Positions 1 through 11,998 of a stretch of 64,000 bases of DNA are shown in pieces. The position numbers and the translations under genes were made by a program. How positions within the stretch are numbered: position 1 is the first letter of the stretch; each line of letters begins with the position of its first letter. Where the stretch lies: contig NC_080723.1 in the NCBI RefSeq assembly GCF_019097595.1, positions 10,595,011 to 10,659,010 of the forward strand, given 5' to 3'. The notes below the pieces were generated by a model. The model worked only from the letters and a program-made list of their open reading frames with translations, made no database searches and had not been told where the DNA came from. This stretch comes from Hemibagrus wyckioides (taxonomy: Eukaryota; Chordata; Actinopteri; Siluriformes; Bagridae).

Positions 1-546
1 GGCGTCCGTCAGTTAAATCACACCTCTTCTATTTGGACAAACAGGAAATTCCTTCTGACAGTGTTACTAAATGTTTTGGTCAAAATAAATGCTCTGTGGC
101 CCTCATGATAGGTGCTAATGAGCAGTTTAGACTAACAGTAAATCCAGGGTATGACTTTAGCTGCATCAGGTCTGTGTCTGAAGTGAATCACGTCTCGCTT
201 TTTTCTTAACCTCCCTCTTTCATATTTAATGAAATTAGTTCTGCTCAGTGCCTCTGCTCTGCATAGCTGCTGTTGAGGAGCCTTAATGGAGCAGCTGAGG
301 AAAACAAGGGCTTTAAGCTGACCTCTTTTTTTTGTCCCCCAGTCACATTAAAACCTCCTCGAGTTGGAGTGCTGCTTCTGGATCGGTTGATCTTGTTCAG
401 ATGGGCTGGTTTTCACAGTAACTGAGATCAGTGTCAGCTAAAGTACATTTGATCCTAGATTAGCATTCCTCTTCACTTTGCCCTGCCATACCATACATGG
501 TCGTGTAGGAGTGTGTTTCATGGCTGGTTGAAGAATTTGTAGAACT

Positions 547-573
547 TGTGTGTGTGTGTGTGTGTGTGTGTGT
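547..573. repeat. (TG)n microsatellite
   Basis: Uninterrupted TG run of about 27 bp. It creates the poly-His/Thr reading frames seen on the minus strand here. Confidence 0.95.
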
Positions 574-1439
574 CTTCTCTGAGCATGTTTTTTTGTTCGT
601 TTTGAGGAAATCGTTGCTGATCTGTGGGAATAAAGTCTCCACATAAAGAAGCGTATATAGTATGTTCTCATGACGGGAACACACAGTTATGTAGTGCTTG
701 AATAGTGTCGTGATGACCAGAGGACCTATTTAAAGTGGATGTGTAGGTAGGGTCTGGTGTCTCTCACTCACAGCTCGTAGCAGGGGTGAGGAGATCATCC
801 GGGTCAGGGAGATAGTGAGGGTGGAGGGGAGGAAAAGAAGACCAGCAGAGTTAGAGATATCTAAACAGAGGTGCTGTGTGTCTGAACTGTTTAGATTTAA
901 GAGCTTTGATTGATAGTGTTATGATCCTCTCTGATAGCAAAGGGATTTTTTTTCACTCTGATGTCCGTGCAGGTCTTCAGTGCGGCGGAGCTTTAGGATA
1001 GACGTGAGGCCTGTAAAATCGGCACTCCTTATTCCGAGGGAAAACAAACGATGCGCAGTAGAGAGTGAGGTCAAAGCACTACAAAGCTCATGAGAATGAG
1101 GTGGAAAAGGATTTACAGCATGGAGGACTAAATATTTTTATTAATGGAAAAAAATACAAAAAAGTCCCTGGATGTAGTGCTGTAGACTTTTTCATGACAG
1201 TTTATGGCAACACAAATTCATGCGACTTCCTGGTATTTCTGTGCAGCGGTCTGATCCTCAAAAGATCTGAAAATTACAAAAACAAAGTCAGGTCTCAGGC
1301 TGTAATAGGAGTACAATAATAAAGAAAACAAAACAAGCATCTGAAGTTTAATAATAAACCTTTTTAATAAGGTTTTATGTATGGACCACACATACTTTTA
1401 TACATTTTATTGACAATGCAAACTAAGGAGGTTAATAGG

Positions 1440-1442
<3 letters not shown>

Positions 1443-1475
<33 letters not shown>
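1443..1475. repeat. (TC)n microsatellite
   Basis: Perfect TC run of 33 bp. Confidence 0.95.
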
Positions 1476-1478
<3 letters not shown>

Positions 1479-2301
1479 ATTACAGATAAAAATAAATCTT
1501 GTAAAAATCTTACATCATGAACACAGTCAAAACGAAAGCTCGTCTTGAAGGATTTTACGGAAAAGAAGGTACAGCTTACGGCCTAGTCTATTAGGTAATG
1601 CTCTGTAGAATGTTAATCAGTAAAGACAAACATGAGCCGTGTGATTCCTGGCTCGATGCTTTAGGGCTGACCGGGTGGACTTGCCGGTCACCAGGCACTA
1701 GACTGAGGAAATGGGGTACAGTGAGAAAAAGAAGCAGGGGCCAGCTGTACCCTTTATCTTTTTTTTGGTGACTTGTGTGGGGTTTTTCCTGGGGGTCACA
1801 GGGGCAAGTTTTTTTCTGAACACAGTCAGGTCAGATATCCTGGGAAACCCCAAGTTAGAGCAGAGCTGGTCCAGGACCTGTTTTGATGTGATGTTCATGA
1901 TGATTAAAATACCAGTGTTGTCAGAACAAATGCTGATCTTGGATCAGTTTTCCTGCAATTATTTTTGAATGTATTATGGGAAACATGAAGACCACAGGGG
2001 AGCAGTCATCCTATTTGTGTAACTCTCAGTAGGAACTGATACGAGTACGATGTGGGAGACAAGCAGAAAGAGGCGCAGAAGGAGAATGATGTTAACCCTG
2101 TGTTTCCTGTGTTTGCTGATTCTCAGAGAACTAAATATAGCAGCAGAATCTGTTTCATATTTTCAGCCTCATACTGGACAGAGTGTTGTTTACTCTCTTC
2201 TTCAACATCAGCTCTCTCATGGCCTGGACAACTGAAACACAGAGGAAGCAGTTTCCTTTAATATGCAGATTCCCAGGACTCTTAAGTGTTGTAATCTTCC
2301 T

Positions 2302-2305
<4 letters not shown>

Positions 2306-2371
<66 letters not shown>

Positions 2372-2396
2372 GTGTGTGTGTGTGTGTGTGTGTGTG
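2306..2396. repeat. Compound (CT)n-(CA)n-(GT)n microsatellite
   Basis: A CT run passes into CA and then directly into GT. The CA/GT junction makes a long self-complementary arm, so the tract can fold into a hairpin. Confidence 0.95.
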
Positions 2397-2519
2397 GGAA
2401 ACTTTCTGGCCTTTTAGAGACTTGAACTCGGCTGCATCCTAACCAGTGGAACAGCAGAACAGCAGAAATGGAATCCAATTCACATTTAAATCATCAGCCA
2501 TGTGTGTTTGTGTTTTTGC

Positions 2520-2600
2520 ACATATGCTACTAGAAGGCCAAAAGTTTGTGGACTCCTGATGATCACATCCATAGGTCAGAGCTCTGCCTCTCTCTTTCCA
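2520..2600. repeat. Fragment of a common fish repeat
   Basis: The words around GGCCAAAAGTTTGTGGAC resemble a widespread teleost interspersed repeat end as I remember it. No complete element or target duplication is visible. Confidence 0.35.
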
Positions 2601-2811
2601 TTCTCTTCCTCTGATGCTATGTAGGATCTGCTCTTCACACAAGCCCCGGTGGAATTTCTTTAAAACTAACTTTACTTTTCATTTTGAATTATTTGAAAGA
2701 TCACTTCATTTATGAATGCTCTTATTTCATTAATCTTCAATAATCTCTTTACTCTGATAAGAGTGGTGAGACTATCCTGGGAAAATTCACCCAGAAGGGG
2801 ATGCCAGTGCA

Positions 2812-2868
2812 TTACACACACACACATGCATGCACGCATGCATTCACACTCACACACACACACACACT
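2812..2868. repeat. Imperfect (CA)n tract with GCATGCATGC core
   Basis: CA repeats interrupted by alternating purine-pyrimidine GCATGC words. Confidence 0.9.
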
Positions 2869-3367
2869 GAAGGAGTTATGTTTATGATCTCATTTATTGA
2901 TGGATTTCAGTATCAGGTAAGCAGGTTGCGCATATGTGTGTGTGTGTGAGCATGTTGTCATATCTTGGTGCAGAGAAATGTCCACACAAGGATAAGAATA
3001 TCTGACAGGTTTCACTTGCTGGGAAGATTCCACAATGGTATTCAGTGTCTATTTAAACACGTTATGTCTGTTAACACTTAGACATAGAAATATTATTCTT
3101 TAATTCTGAAATCCACAGTATTTAAATTTGTTGTTGCTCCAGCACTCAGCACTACCAGCTCAAAACAGTGAACACACAGCCCTGATTTCAGACAGAAGAA
3201 CATTGTATATGTGTTCTGTTTGGCTGTGGTATGCTCGAATAAACAATCATGTAGTCATGCCTCTCATTTAATTATCTCTCCCTTTACACTGCTGGCTGCA
3301 GTCTCTTTATCATCCTCCTCTACAGAGAGAGAGGGGATGGGGAGTGGGAGACGCTGGGGAGTCAGGA

Positions 3368-3391
3368 TAGAGAGAGAGAGAGAGAGAGAGA
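3368..3391. repeat. (AG)n microsatellite
   Basis: AG run within a wider purine-rich segment. Confidence 0.9.
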
Positions 3392-4964
3392 AAGGGAGAG
3401 AGATGAGTAAGTAGATCTGCTTCATAGAATGTAAACACCCAGTCTTAAGTACACGCTGTTCTGATGTTTGGAGCTCTAGAGATTTATGAAGCTTAGAGAA
3501 GAACAGATAGAAATAGAAAGACCCAGAGACAAACAGAGAGATATTACGTGTGTGCTTGCACCGGGTCAAGATTCTGCCCATAAGCACATAATCAACAGAC
3601 TCTGATTCATAAACTTGAATCAAAAGCAAGATCCAATAGTTCTCAGTAGTGTCTGGAGTTCTCTTGCTGGGTTACTCTGACACTGTGGGCAATTTCATAC
3701 TTTCTCTCTGACGTTCTACTTCAAATCCAAACATTTAAGCTTTAATATGTGTATGACCGAAAACTAGAGCGTCCTCCAATCAGAGTGCATCTCCGGTGAG
3801 CCTGTTTCTGATGGGGTGCCAAACAAATTCATTATGTTTGTTAAACGAACATGAACTTTATGTTACACAAGAAGAAATACCAGATGGTTAGTCAAGTCAA
3901 GGTATGTGACTAGGAAAATCTGAAAGAAATTTGCTCCAGATGATTTCATTGATTAGTAAAATGGGGTTCTGCTTAGATCAATAGCTTCTAGGGAAATACT
4001 TTCTTGTAGGGATATAAATAGTGTTCCTCCACAGCGCCAAACCAAATAATTCAATATAACTGTTTTTTGTTGCTAGCTTGTAGCATGTAACACTGGACAG
4101 AAACAGATTCTCTTCATCACTTTTCCTCTTGAATTCACAGGAAAACAGTTAGGAAGTGCAGACATTCCTCTATCCAAATCAACGCATGTGTTCTACATGA
4201 TCTTTAGAGACCATGCAAACACAAACACCAGGATATGATAACAGCTAACTGCCTTGGTAACATTATGTCATTATCACTGCTATCTGGTAAGAGATAAAAG
4301 GAAAATGCGACTTATCAAACACAAACACTTTTACAAGCAACGAGGGTGGAGATCCTTCCGGTTGTGCAACTCGCAGAAGCTCCAGCGTTCCTGTGACGTG
4401 ATAAAAGCTGCAGCGGATGACAGAGGGAGAAAGAGTGTTTTAGTAGGCGAGATGAAGTTAACACGATTGGATGGCTGCAGTGAGGCGAACAAGTGTAAAG
4501 GGAAGAGAGGGAAGGAGAAAGAAGTGGGCAGGCATACTCAGTAATAGTACAGCCCTTTAGAGAAGAGAGCGCGGTTTCTGCACAGATACTGACATCACCT
4601 CTTATCACCACACAGGCATCAGAGACTCCTGTCAAGCTGCAATTTTCAAGCTGCAGTGTGAAGGTGTTTGGAGCTGTGATGTCATCTCGGGAGAGCAGAA
4701 AACAAGGTGAAGTCCCACTTCCCTCACGGGAGTCTGATTGAAGCGTGTTGTCTGGAAGAAAAACGGCGGCCCAGACCACATCTTTAAAGCCTAATGATAT
4801 TGGACCTACTCTAGTGTGTTTATGTTTTCATGCATGATAGCAAAATTAAAAGCGCTGAATGAATATTAGTCTAATTGAAGCAGACAGTTCAAATGTGGAA
4901 CTACTTTTGTTATCAGGGAGGTAAATAAGGTCCCATGAAGGGCACTTTGTATTTAGCACGTTTG

Positions 4965-5215
4965 CATGTTCTTTGTGTACTTTCTGTTCCTCCCCCTATT
5001 CCAAAGACATGTGTTTTAGGTTGATTGGCATCTCTAAATTGTCCAGAGTGTGTGAGTCTGATTGTGCCCTGTGATCGGTTGGCACACCATCCAGGGTGTC
5101 CCCCACCTTGTGCCCAGAGTTCAGATGGATTGATGGATGTTACTCCCCGTGACTGTGTAAGATAAGCAGTACTGATAATGGCTGGATAGATGGATGGATG
5201 TCACCCACCCCCATC
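4965..5215 (-). repeat. Interspersed repeat family C fragment
   Basis: Contains the words TTCCAAAGACATGTG, AGGTTGATTGGCATCTC and GTGCCCTGTG, followed by GATGGATG-type tail words. These match, from memory, a very abundant teleost repeat. Related pieces occur at 7620-7715, 40258-40505 and 56695-56830. Confidence 0.5.
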
Positions 5216-5405
5216 CCCCCACCCCCCAGACCTAAATAACTTTGTTCCTGCTGCGACAGCAAGAGACTTTTAGACTCTGGGTTACTGATCAGAAGGGTGG
5301 GTTCAACCCCTAGCACAACCAAACTGCCCGTTTGGCGCTTTCTCCTCCAAAGGTGCAATTACATACAGAGCTGACCCTCAGAAAGTGCTTTGACCCCAAC
5401 TTCAT
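5215..5405 (+). repeat. Degenerate tRNA-derived SINE-like copy (family B)
   Basis: Shares ordered words with the better copy at 54505-54750: CTCTGGGTTACTGATC, GGTTCAACCCCTAGCAC (B-box-like) and GAGCTGACCCTCAG...TGACCCCAACTT. The 5' tRNA-like head is mostly lost. Confidence 0.55.
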
Positions 5406-6058
5406 TACAAGCTATTCAGTATGCTTTAATGTACAGTATATGTCACAATTGTATCCTCTTTACTTATTAATTTATTTACATCTCAGGGCCTAATTCACAA
5501 AACATCTTTATTGCCTTCTCAGAAACAATGGCTCATTCTTTTTATCCCAGCTGCAACAGTGTGATGTCACATCCTCACTTTATTGTGTTTCCTTCTTCTT
5601 TTCATTGTACATATGAAGCTGGCCTACATCACAGGACAGCATGGGAAACAATAGCCACAATGTCCTCTGAAAATCCATGGCTTGGTTAACGAACTTCAAC
5701 CAAGTTCAAAGTCGATCTCATTAATTCTAAAGAAGTCTAAAGAAGAAAAGTGGCTGAGGAAAAACTTTGCTTCATTTCTGTACAAACCCATGGCCTTGTG
5801 AATGATTTACCATCCCTGTGGTGTTGGTGCCGTGAGGTAGACAGCACTGTACAGGCACTTGCAATGGTTCCTGGACTCATGATTTATGGAGGTTCAGTGG
5901 AAACAGGGACAGACCACAGCCTCCTCCCCACTGAGAGCCACTTCAAGCTGGCCAACATTAATAAGGCATGGCCTGCCTCTGGTACTCCACTAACTCAGTC
6001 TGAGGAGGAGGTCCATGGTGGAGGTTATGGAGTCCAAGGGTTTTGTACTCTCAGTGCA

Positions 6059-6059
6059 C

Positions 6060-6097
<38 letters not shown>
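6059..6097. repeat. (GA)n microsatellite
   Basis: GA run of about 38 bp with one CA interruption. It explains the Arg/Glu-rich open frames here. Confidence 0.95.
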
Positions 6098-7619
6098 TGC
6101 ATTAGCTCACTTGGGTGTTAGCAGGAGGCTAATGCAAAGAGAGCGTACAGGGCCGCAGGAGGACATACATGGAGCCAGATGCATACAGACAAGCAGAAGG
6201 GCAGACTGTAGGTGTCTGGTGTTGTGTCTGTCATACCGAATCAAACTCAATGCTTCCAGCCACAACATCGGAAAAGAATGAGTGGCAAATACACCAGATG
6301 ACAGTCCCAACAGCTGGATCCATATTGTCTAATGTTGCTCCATACAGATAGATTCAGAGACGCAATCTATTACTTAATTAAAATATAATACAGTAAGCTC
6401 TACACTTTAAGACATTTTTTTCTCCCTTCTCTTCCAGGAGTTCTTCCAGGATGCAGTGAAGTACCAGGGATTAAATAAAGAGCTCATACTTACTCACACC
6501 CTCTTCACCCCCAGCTCCATTCAGCATTTATTTTTCATTTGCGTTCCATTTATGCAGCTAACTCTCTGTAAGAGCATGCAGTCGTGGGAGTGCAGCAGTT
6601 TGGAGCTCTCGGAGGTAAATGAAGCAGAAGAATCGACTGTGTGGAAAGCGAACCAGTGAAATGGAAGAAGGAACCTCAGAGGACTGCTAAAAGCCTGAGA
6701 GTTCCACACGCCGGGCCTGTATACGGCCCCACAGACATTTTGTCTTCAGCAAATGTAGCTCTCTCAGTCCTGCACGGCTTTTACACAGTCAGCGGGAACA
6801 CGCACAAACGTCCTCTCTTACAGAACTGCAGCACTAATAACACACACTGGGAAAAGTCAGGGTATCTCATTTAGGTAATAATTTGCTTGAGAAATGTGTC
6901 AATGAGTGTTTATGTCAGATATATGATGTATATGAAGATGTGTGATATGTGCTAGGACCATTTGTGACCATTTTTAATTGAGATGTAGTGGATAACATAC
7001 AGTATAGTGTGTGGTTTAACCCTGGTTCTCTGCTGCACTGGCCATTCTGTGCTCTTATCAGTAAACGTCCATTGAGGTTCATTACTACACACACACACAC
7101 CAGATCTCTGTCACCTGCCAGCCCACCATGCTGAAACACAACTAACAGGCTGGCCCTTTTAAGGAAGCGAACAAAACAAAAGTCACACTTATCTGTCTCT
7201 CACCCATGCCTTCGTCTGTTTCAAGCCAAGAGCTCTCTCACTCTCCCAGCTCTCAGGAGTTATTCCTGGATTCTGCCCCCCTGTGCCTCAAATGGCTTCC
7301 AGAGAAGACTTGGACACAATTAGACATGGGAGCAATTATTTCACAAACATTCTATGATTATCCCATGAACATCTCAGAGAATTTGGTGGAATATTTTAAG
7401 TACCTGCTTAATGATGTAGAACATTCTAGAGATACACAGGGCAGAGTGATGCTGCTTCACTGATCCAGGGTTTGGTCCTAAACTCAGGTTAATCTCTGTG
7501 CTCTGAGATTTTCATGTCCTTGAGAAATTGACTGGTTTTCTTCTTGCTACCAAAAACATCCCAGTGTGTAAAGACGTATACATGGTGCCAAATGATATCC
7601 TTCTTATACAGTGTATGTT

Positions 7620-7715
7620 CCTGCCACGCATAAAGTCTTCACGGGATAGACTCAGAATTCATCGCAAACCTGACCAGGATACACAGATTACTGAAGACGA
7701 GTGAATAAATTATGA
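7620..7715. repeat. Interspersed repeat family C tail fragment
   Basis: Has CGGGATAGACTCAGAATTC, CCTGACCAGGATA and GAGTGAATAAAT words in order, as in the terminal part of the family C repeat recalled from teleost genomes. Confidence 0.45.
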
Positions 7716-8643
7716 GTTCATTTTCTGTCCAATGTAATTTGGTGTGATGGCAAGATAATCGTTTGATGTTTTGAATTAAATGCTGCATTTTGCAACACAA
7801 ACTATGTTCATGAATCAGTGGTTACATTGACAAAATCCATGATTAAATCTCCAGCTGCAGGGATTAAACAAACAAATGAAAAAAGATTTATTAAACCTAG
7901 ACCTGTATAATTCAGCTTGTGGTTAAGTTTATGGCATTACACATGAGGACATGAGATCCATGTGGTGTGTGTGATGGCTTAGTGAAGATGGCTCATAAGT
8001 TATCCCACATCTACAGCACTGCGCTTCTACCCACACAAAGATGAGCAATCTGAGAGTGTAACAATAACTACAAACGTACTTGCTCTCCACCCTGTAATCC
8101 TTTGATGTTCATGAGTTTCTTTCCCCTAAAAGGACTGAGAGCATTCGATCTCTTATGAAAAAGACCCTTTTAAATCATTGGACTAATAAACAACTCACAG
8201 GCTCACTTGACCGTACAGCCGGGTGAGTCACAGCCCGATCTTCCAGGCCGATAAGACAAATTGACTCGACAAGTTTCAACTGCCAGCTTCTTCATATTTG
8301 CTCCTTGTCCTACTGTTTCGCTGAAGAATAACTGTTACTGCGCTGTGATTGAGGCCTCCTGATCTCCTGATGTGTGCAAAGTAAACAGAGCAGCTTTAGC
8401 TCGTCTCTGTAGCTTTACACTCCATAAAAGGTCTTGCTGCACTCATACTCTTTACATTATTGTTCTGGGAGAGCGAGGGCTCATTTCCCACCACACATGC
8501 CCTTCAGCTAGCAAAGTCTTTGCAAAATAGCAGTCAGTCATTAGCTACAGTATGTAGTATGTTTCTGTGAAAATCAGTAGGTATTGGATATGTTTTCATA
8601 ACCTTATAATCAATGGTGTATTTAACCAATTAGATATTCGCTC

Positions 8644-8661
8644 TGTGTGTGTGTGTGTGTG
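8644..8661. repeat. (TG)n microsatellite
   Basis: Short TG run of 18 bp. Confidence 0.85.
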
Positions 8662-9519
8662 TTTAATACTTTACAAGGATACAGATTGAAGCAATGTTGT
8701 TGAATTACAGTTACCTCCAAAGATTTTTTGGCATGGAGGCATACTGACCTAATCTAAGTGATCTAAGACAATAAATTGTTAGGTAGGTAAACTAGGGAAA
8801 GTTACATTACTGAATGCACTAATACACTTAAAGTTGATTATTTTAGCTGCTAATAATTAATATAAAGCAGTGTTTAAAGCAAAAAAAGACAGCGAGATGG
8901 AGGGTTGGCCGAACGTGTATGAGTGGGCTGGGGAATATCGTGGTGATGGCAGAGGAAGTCACTATAAATGTCTCCAAGAGGCTCTTGGCAGTGAGTTGTA
9001 TAGACAGAGGGTGCTGCGAAAATTGAGAAAGCACCTTAAAAGGAGCAAGAGTGGGCTCTGTAAACCAGAGAGAGCTCCCTGTGCATATGTCTACTTAGAC
9101 CACTTTTTAGGCAGAGTTTACAGAAACACTGTTGCTTTACAGTGTCTTGGCTTGTGTAAATGGTGCAGTCAGTGGACATTTGAACGGCACACAAGCTTGG
9201 CACTAATGGTGTCGCACCTTTGTACATAACATTTACAACAAGTTCATTAACATTTGGAACGACATGAATTACAATTCTTCAGTTTTCTGAAGGGGTGAAA
9301 TGAAAGAGTGACGATGAAACAGTGTCATAAAAATCAGTTGATTCGATTTAAAAAATCCGTCAGAACCTCGACTGTAGTTTTCACAAACAATGGATATATT
9401 ATGTGGACACTACAGTCAACAAGCCATATAGCAGGAGTTTCTTTATAGCAGGGAACCTCTTTAACTCACTTATTCATTAATTATGTGGTGCATCTGGAGC
9501 CAAGGAAGGAGATTTCATT

Positions 9520-9540
9520 GTACACACACACACACACACA
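9520..9540. repeat. (CA)n microsatellite
   Basis: CA run of about 20 bp. Confidence 0.9.
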
Positions 9541-10869
9541 ATACTTTGGGCAATTTAGCCCATACACAATAGGTCCAAGTAAGCTTTCTTTATAAGCTTA
9601 GTTGATTTTTAGAGTGAGGTTTGGATTAAAGCCATTCAATAACCAGTCCAATCTATTTAACTGACCAATCCATAATAAATACATTAGCTTTAATAAAGGT
9701 GGGTTATGACCCCACTTAGAGAACCACAGATCTATAAACCTGTCAGCTGACTGTCATAAATGAGTCTATCAAGAAATTCAGAAACCCAATTTGATAAAGT
9801 TTATGGTGTAAGTTTTGTAGATAACCTGCACAGATTCTATATAAAAGTCTCTTTTGCTTTCCCTTTATTTACATGATCTGGTTCAAAGCTCTCTGTATTT
9901 TGTGGCCCCTAATGCTCTCAAAAAATTCAGATCCATTGCATGTGGAAAAAACGATAAACATCATCTGACATATTGTTGAGAATCAACTGGTTCTTTGGTG
10001 TCTATAGACATTAATAGTGTATTTTCCTATATTTTAATATTTTTTACAAAGTACAAGTACAAGCAGTATAAAACTTCTAAAAAGTAAGAATTTCACTGGA
10101 CCAATACTACAATGAGTAATGGATATATTTTTGGAAAGTGTTTTTGGTGATGGTTTAAAATATGTACTTCTTTGCTGTCTACACACAGACATGGAACTGC
10201 AATAAGAGGCTTTAAATGATTCATCCAGTGCCTGAGGTATATCAGAGACAGCTGACAGGGTAGAAGGAGAGTCCGGGCTACACCTAAGCAGATACACTTA
10301 CTCTGGAAGAATTAGGTGTTTCTGAAAGTTTAAAGAGAACCTTGCCTCATACTTTAAGTTTAGTTTTGATTTATGGGTTGTGATGTTTAAGCAACCAACA
10401 CATCCAGAATCATGCTGCTTCCTGGGAAATAATTACTGAATCATATACTTTGGCATTTGTTTTAGTGAAAAGTATAACGTTTTAGTAAAAGGAGTGGCAT
10501 ATATTTATTGTACGGGTGTTTAAATCAAGTTTATTTAAGGAGCAAGATAAATATTAAGCAAGTAGAAGAACCTGCCTTTTTTATCAGTCATAGAACAGGT
10601 TCACTGACACATTCATTCAAAATACTTCTATAGGTGTGCGAACTTGTTCATGTAGAAATCACTTAAAGAATGAAGTCCACACACACCTTAAGTTCTGTTC
10701 AATCATTTACTCCAACCAGGGAAAAATTACACAAATGTTTCGGCTTCAAATCCATCATCGGTGTGCTGCTATTGTAGATCACACAGCCATTTTTAAAAGA
10801 CTGCAAGAGACCATGTGACAAGGCTGCAGAACATCAGATACACCTCAGAAAACACACAATTAAAACAAT

Positions 10870-10910
10870 GCCGTCCCATCCATTCCCATCCATTCCCATC
10901 CCATCCCATT
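10870..10910. repeat. CCATTCCCATC short tandem array
   Basis: Repeated CCATC and CCATTC units for about 40 bp. Confidence 0.8.
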
Positions 10911-11867
10911 GTCACTGTCTGTTTTTTTTTTATTCATGTGCATAGTTTGGATCATGTTTAGATTCTATCTACAGAGAAATGGATTCCTTTATGGAAAATT
11001 TTCAAAAGGTCTAATATAATGACTGACTTTTCGAAGCCCCCAGTATTATCAGCTTAACAAATTGTCCTCTGACCTCTCAGTTATCTCATTGGTTATCAAT
11101 CTACCAGGAAAACACCATGACAAGCTTTACACAGCAGGATATAATCGTTGGACCGAAATAATTCCAGTGGTTCATAGCTTCGGGAATTTCGTCTAAAACA
11201 GTTTTAGGTAGGTGAAGATTGGATCTCAATGGATCTCATCTCATAATGCTGAAAATAACACAGCATACAATTTTTATATTTTTGTCTCAAAACAACTGGA
11301 TATCATGAAGCAGATTGAAGACACCCCATACATCACACATGTTAGACCCAGAAGAGATCCAGAAGAGCTGAATGAGAAGTGCATGCAAGTTCATTCAGAT
11401 GTCAAACAATGTCTAGTTGATTAGCTGTGTCCTGCTGTACCTGTTATCTGTATCCTGTCATGCTAAGGATTCCTTAGCATCTATAGTGAGCGCTGTCCTG
11501 TAAATATTTGACTTATTTAGTATTAAAGAGTATGGATATCACTGATTTCTTAAATGCAAAACTCTTCTCTAGTCTTGAACAAGTATATCTTTCCTGAGAA
11601 AGAGGAATGAATAAACAACAGAGTAATGAATATAGTCCAGACTGAGAAGATAAATAGGACTGAGCAGGTCTGCATATGTCTTGGTGTGAAAGCTCTTAAA
11701 CAGATCCTCCACCTTATCTGTGTCTGTGAAGGGAATGTGACAATGTTGTTGTTGTTGTTATTTATACCCTGTGTGATAGAGAGGTGACAGCATGGCAGCA
11801 TGGAGACATCTTTATCTTTATCAGTAACATTTACATAAGAGTAGAGAAGAGATTGCAGCTCCATGTG

Positions 11868-11998
11868 GTTGGGGTGGTGTTGGTGTTGGTGGGGTGGATT
11901 AGTGGTGGTGGTGGATTGGGGGGTAGATGTTGGTGGATTGGTGGTGATGGTGGGTTGGGGGGTGGATGTTGGGGGATTGGTAGTGATGGTGGTGGTTG
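11868..11998. repeat. G-rich minisatellite, about 39-bp unit
   Basis: Two tandem units starting at 11916 and 11955 share the word order TTGGGGGGT, GATGTTGG, GGATTGGT and GATGGTGG, with degenerate flanking material. Strong strand asymmetry (G-rich on +, almost C-free). The opposite strand gives an artefactual Thr/Pro-rich frame. Confidence 0.85.

Noticed and set aside
5750..6121. 123-codon + strand frame
   Set aside because: Ends in a GA microsatellite translation and shows no conserved domain.
8870..9229. 119-codon + strand frame upstream of rbpms2
   Set aside because: No motif, no flanking regulatory signals, and AT-rich context; length alone is not enough.
10860..10920. CRISPR-like array of CCATC units
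   Set aside because: A simple short tandem repeat in a vertebrate genome, with no spacer pattern.
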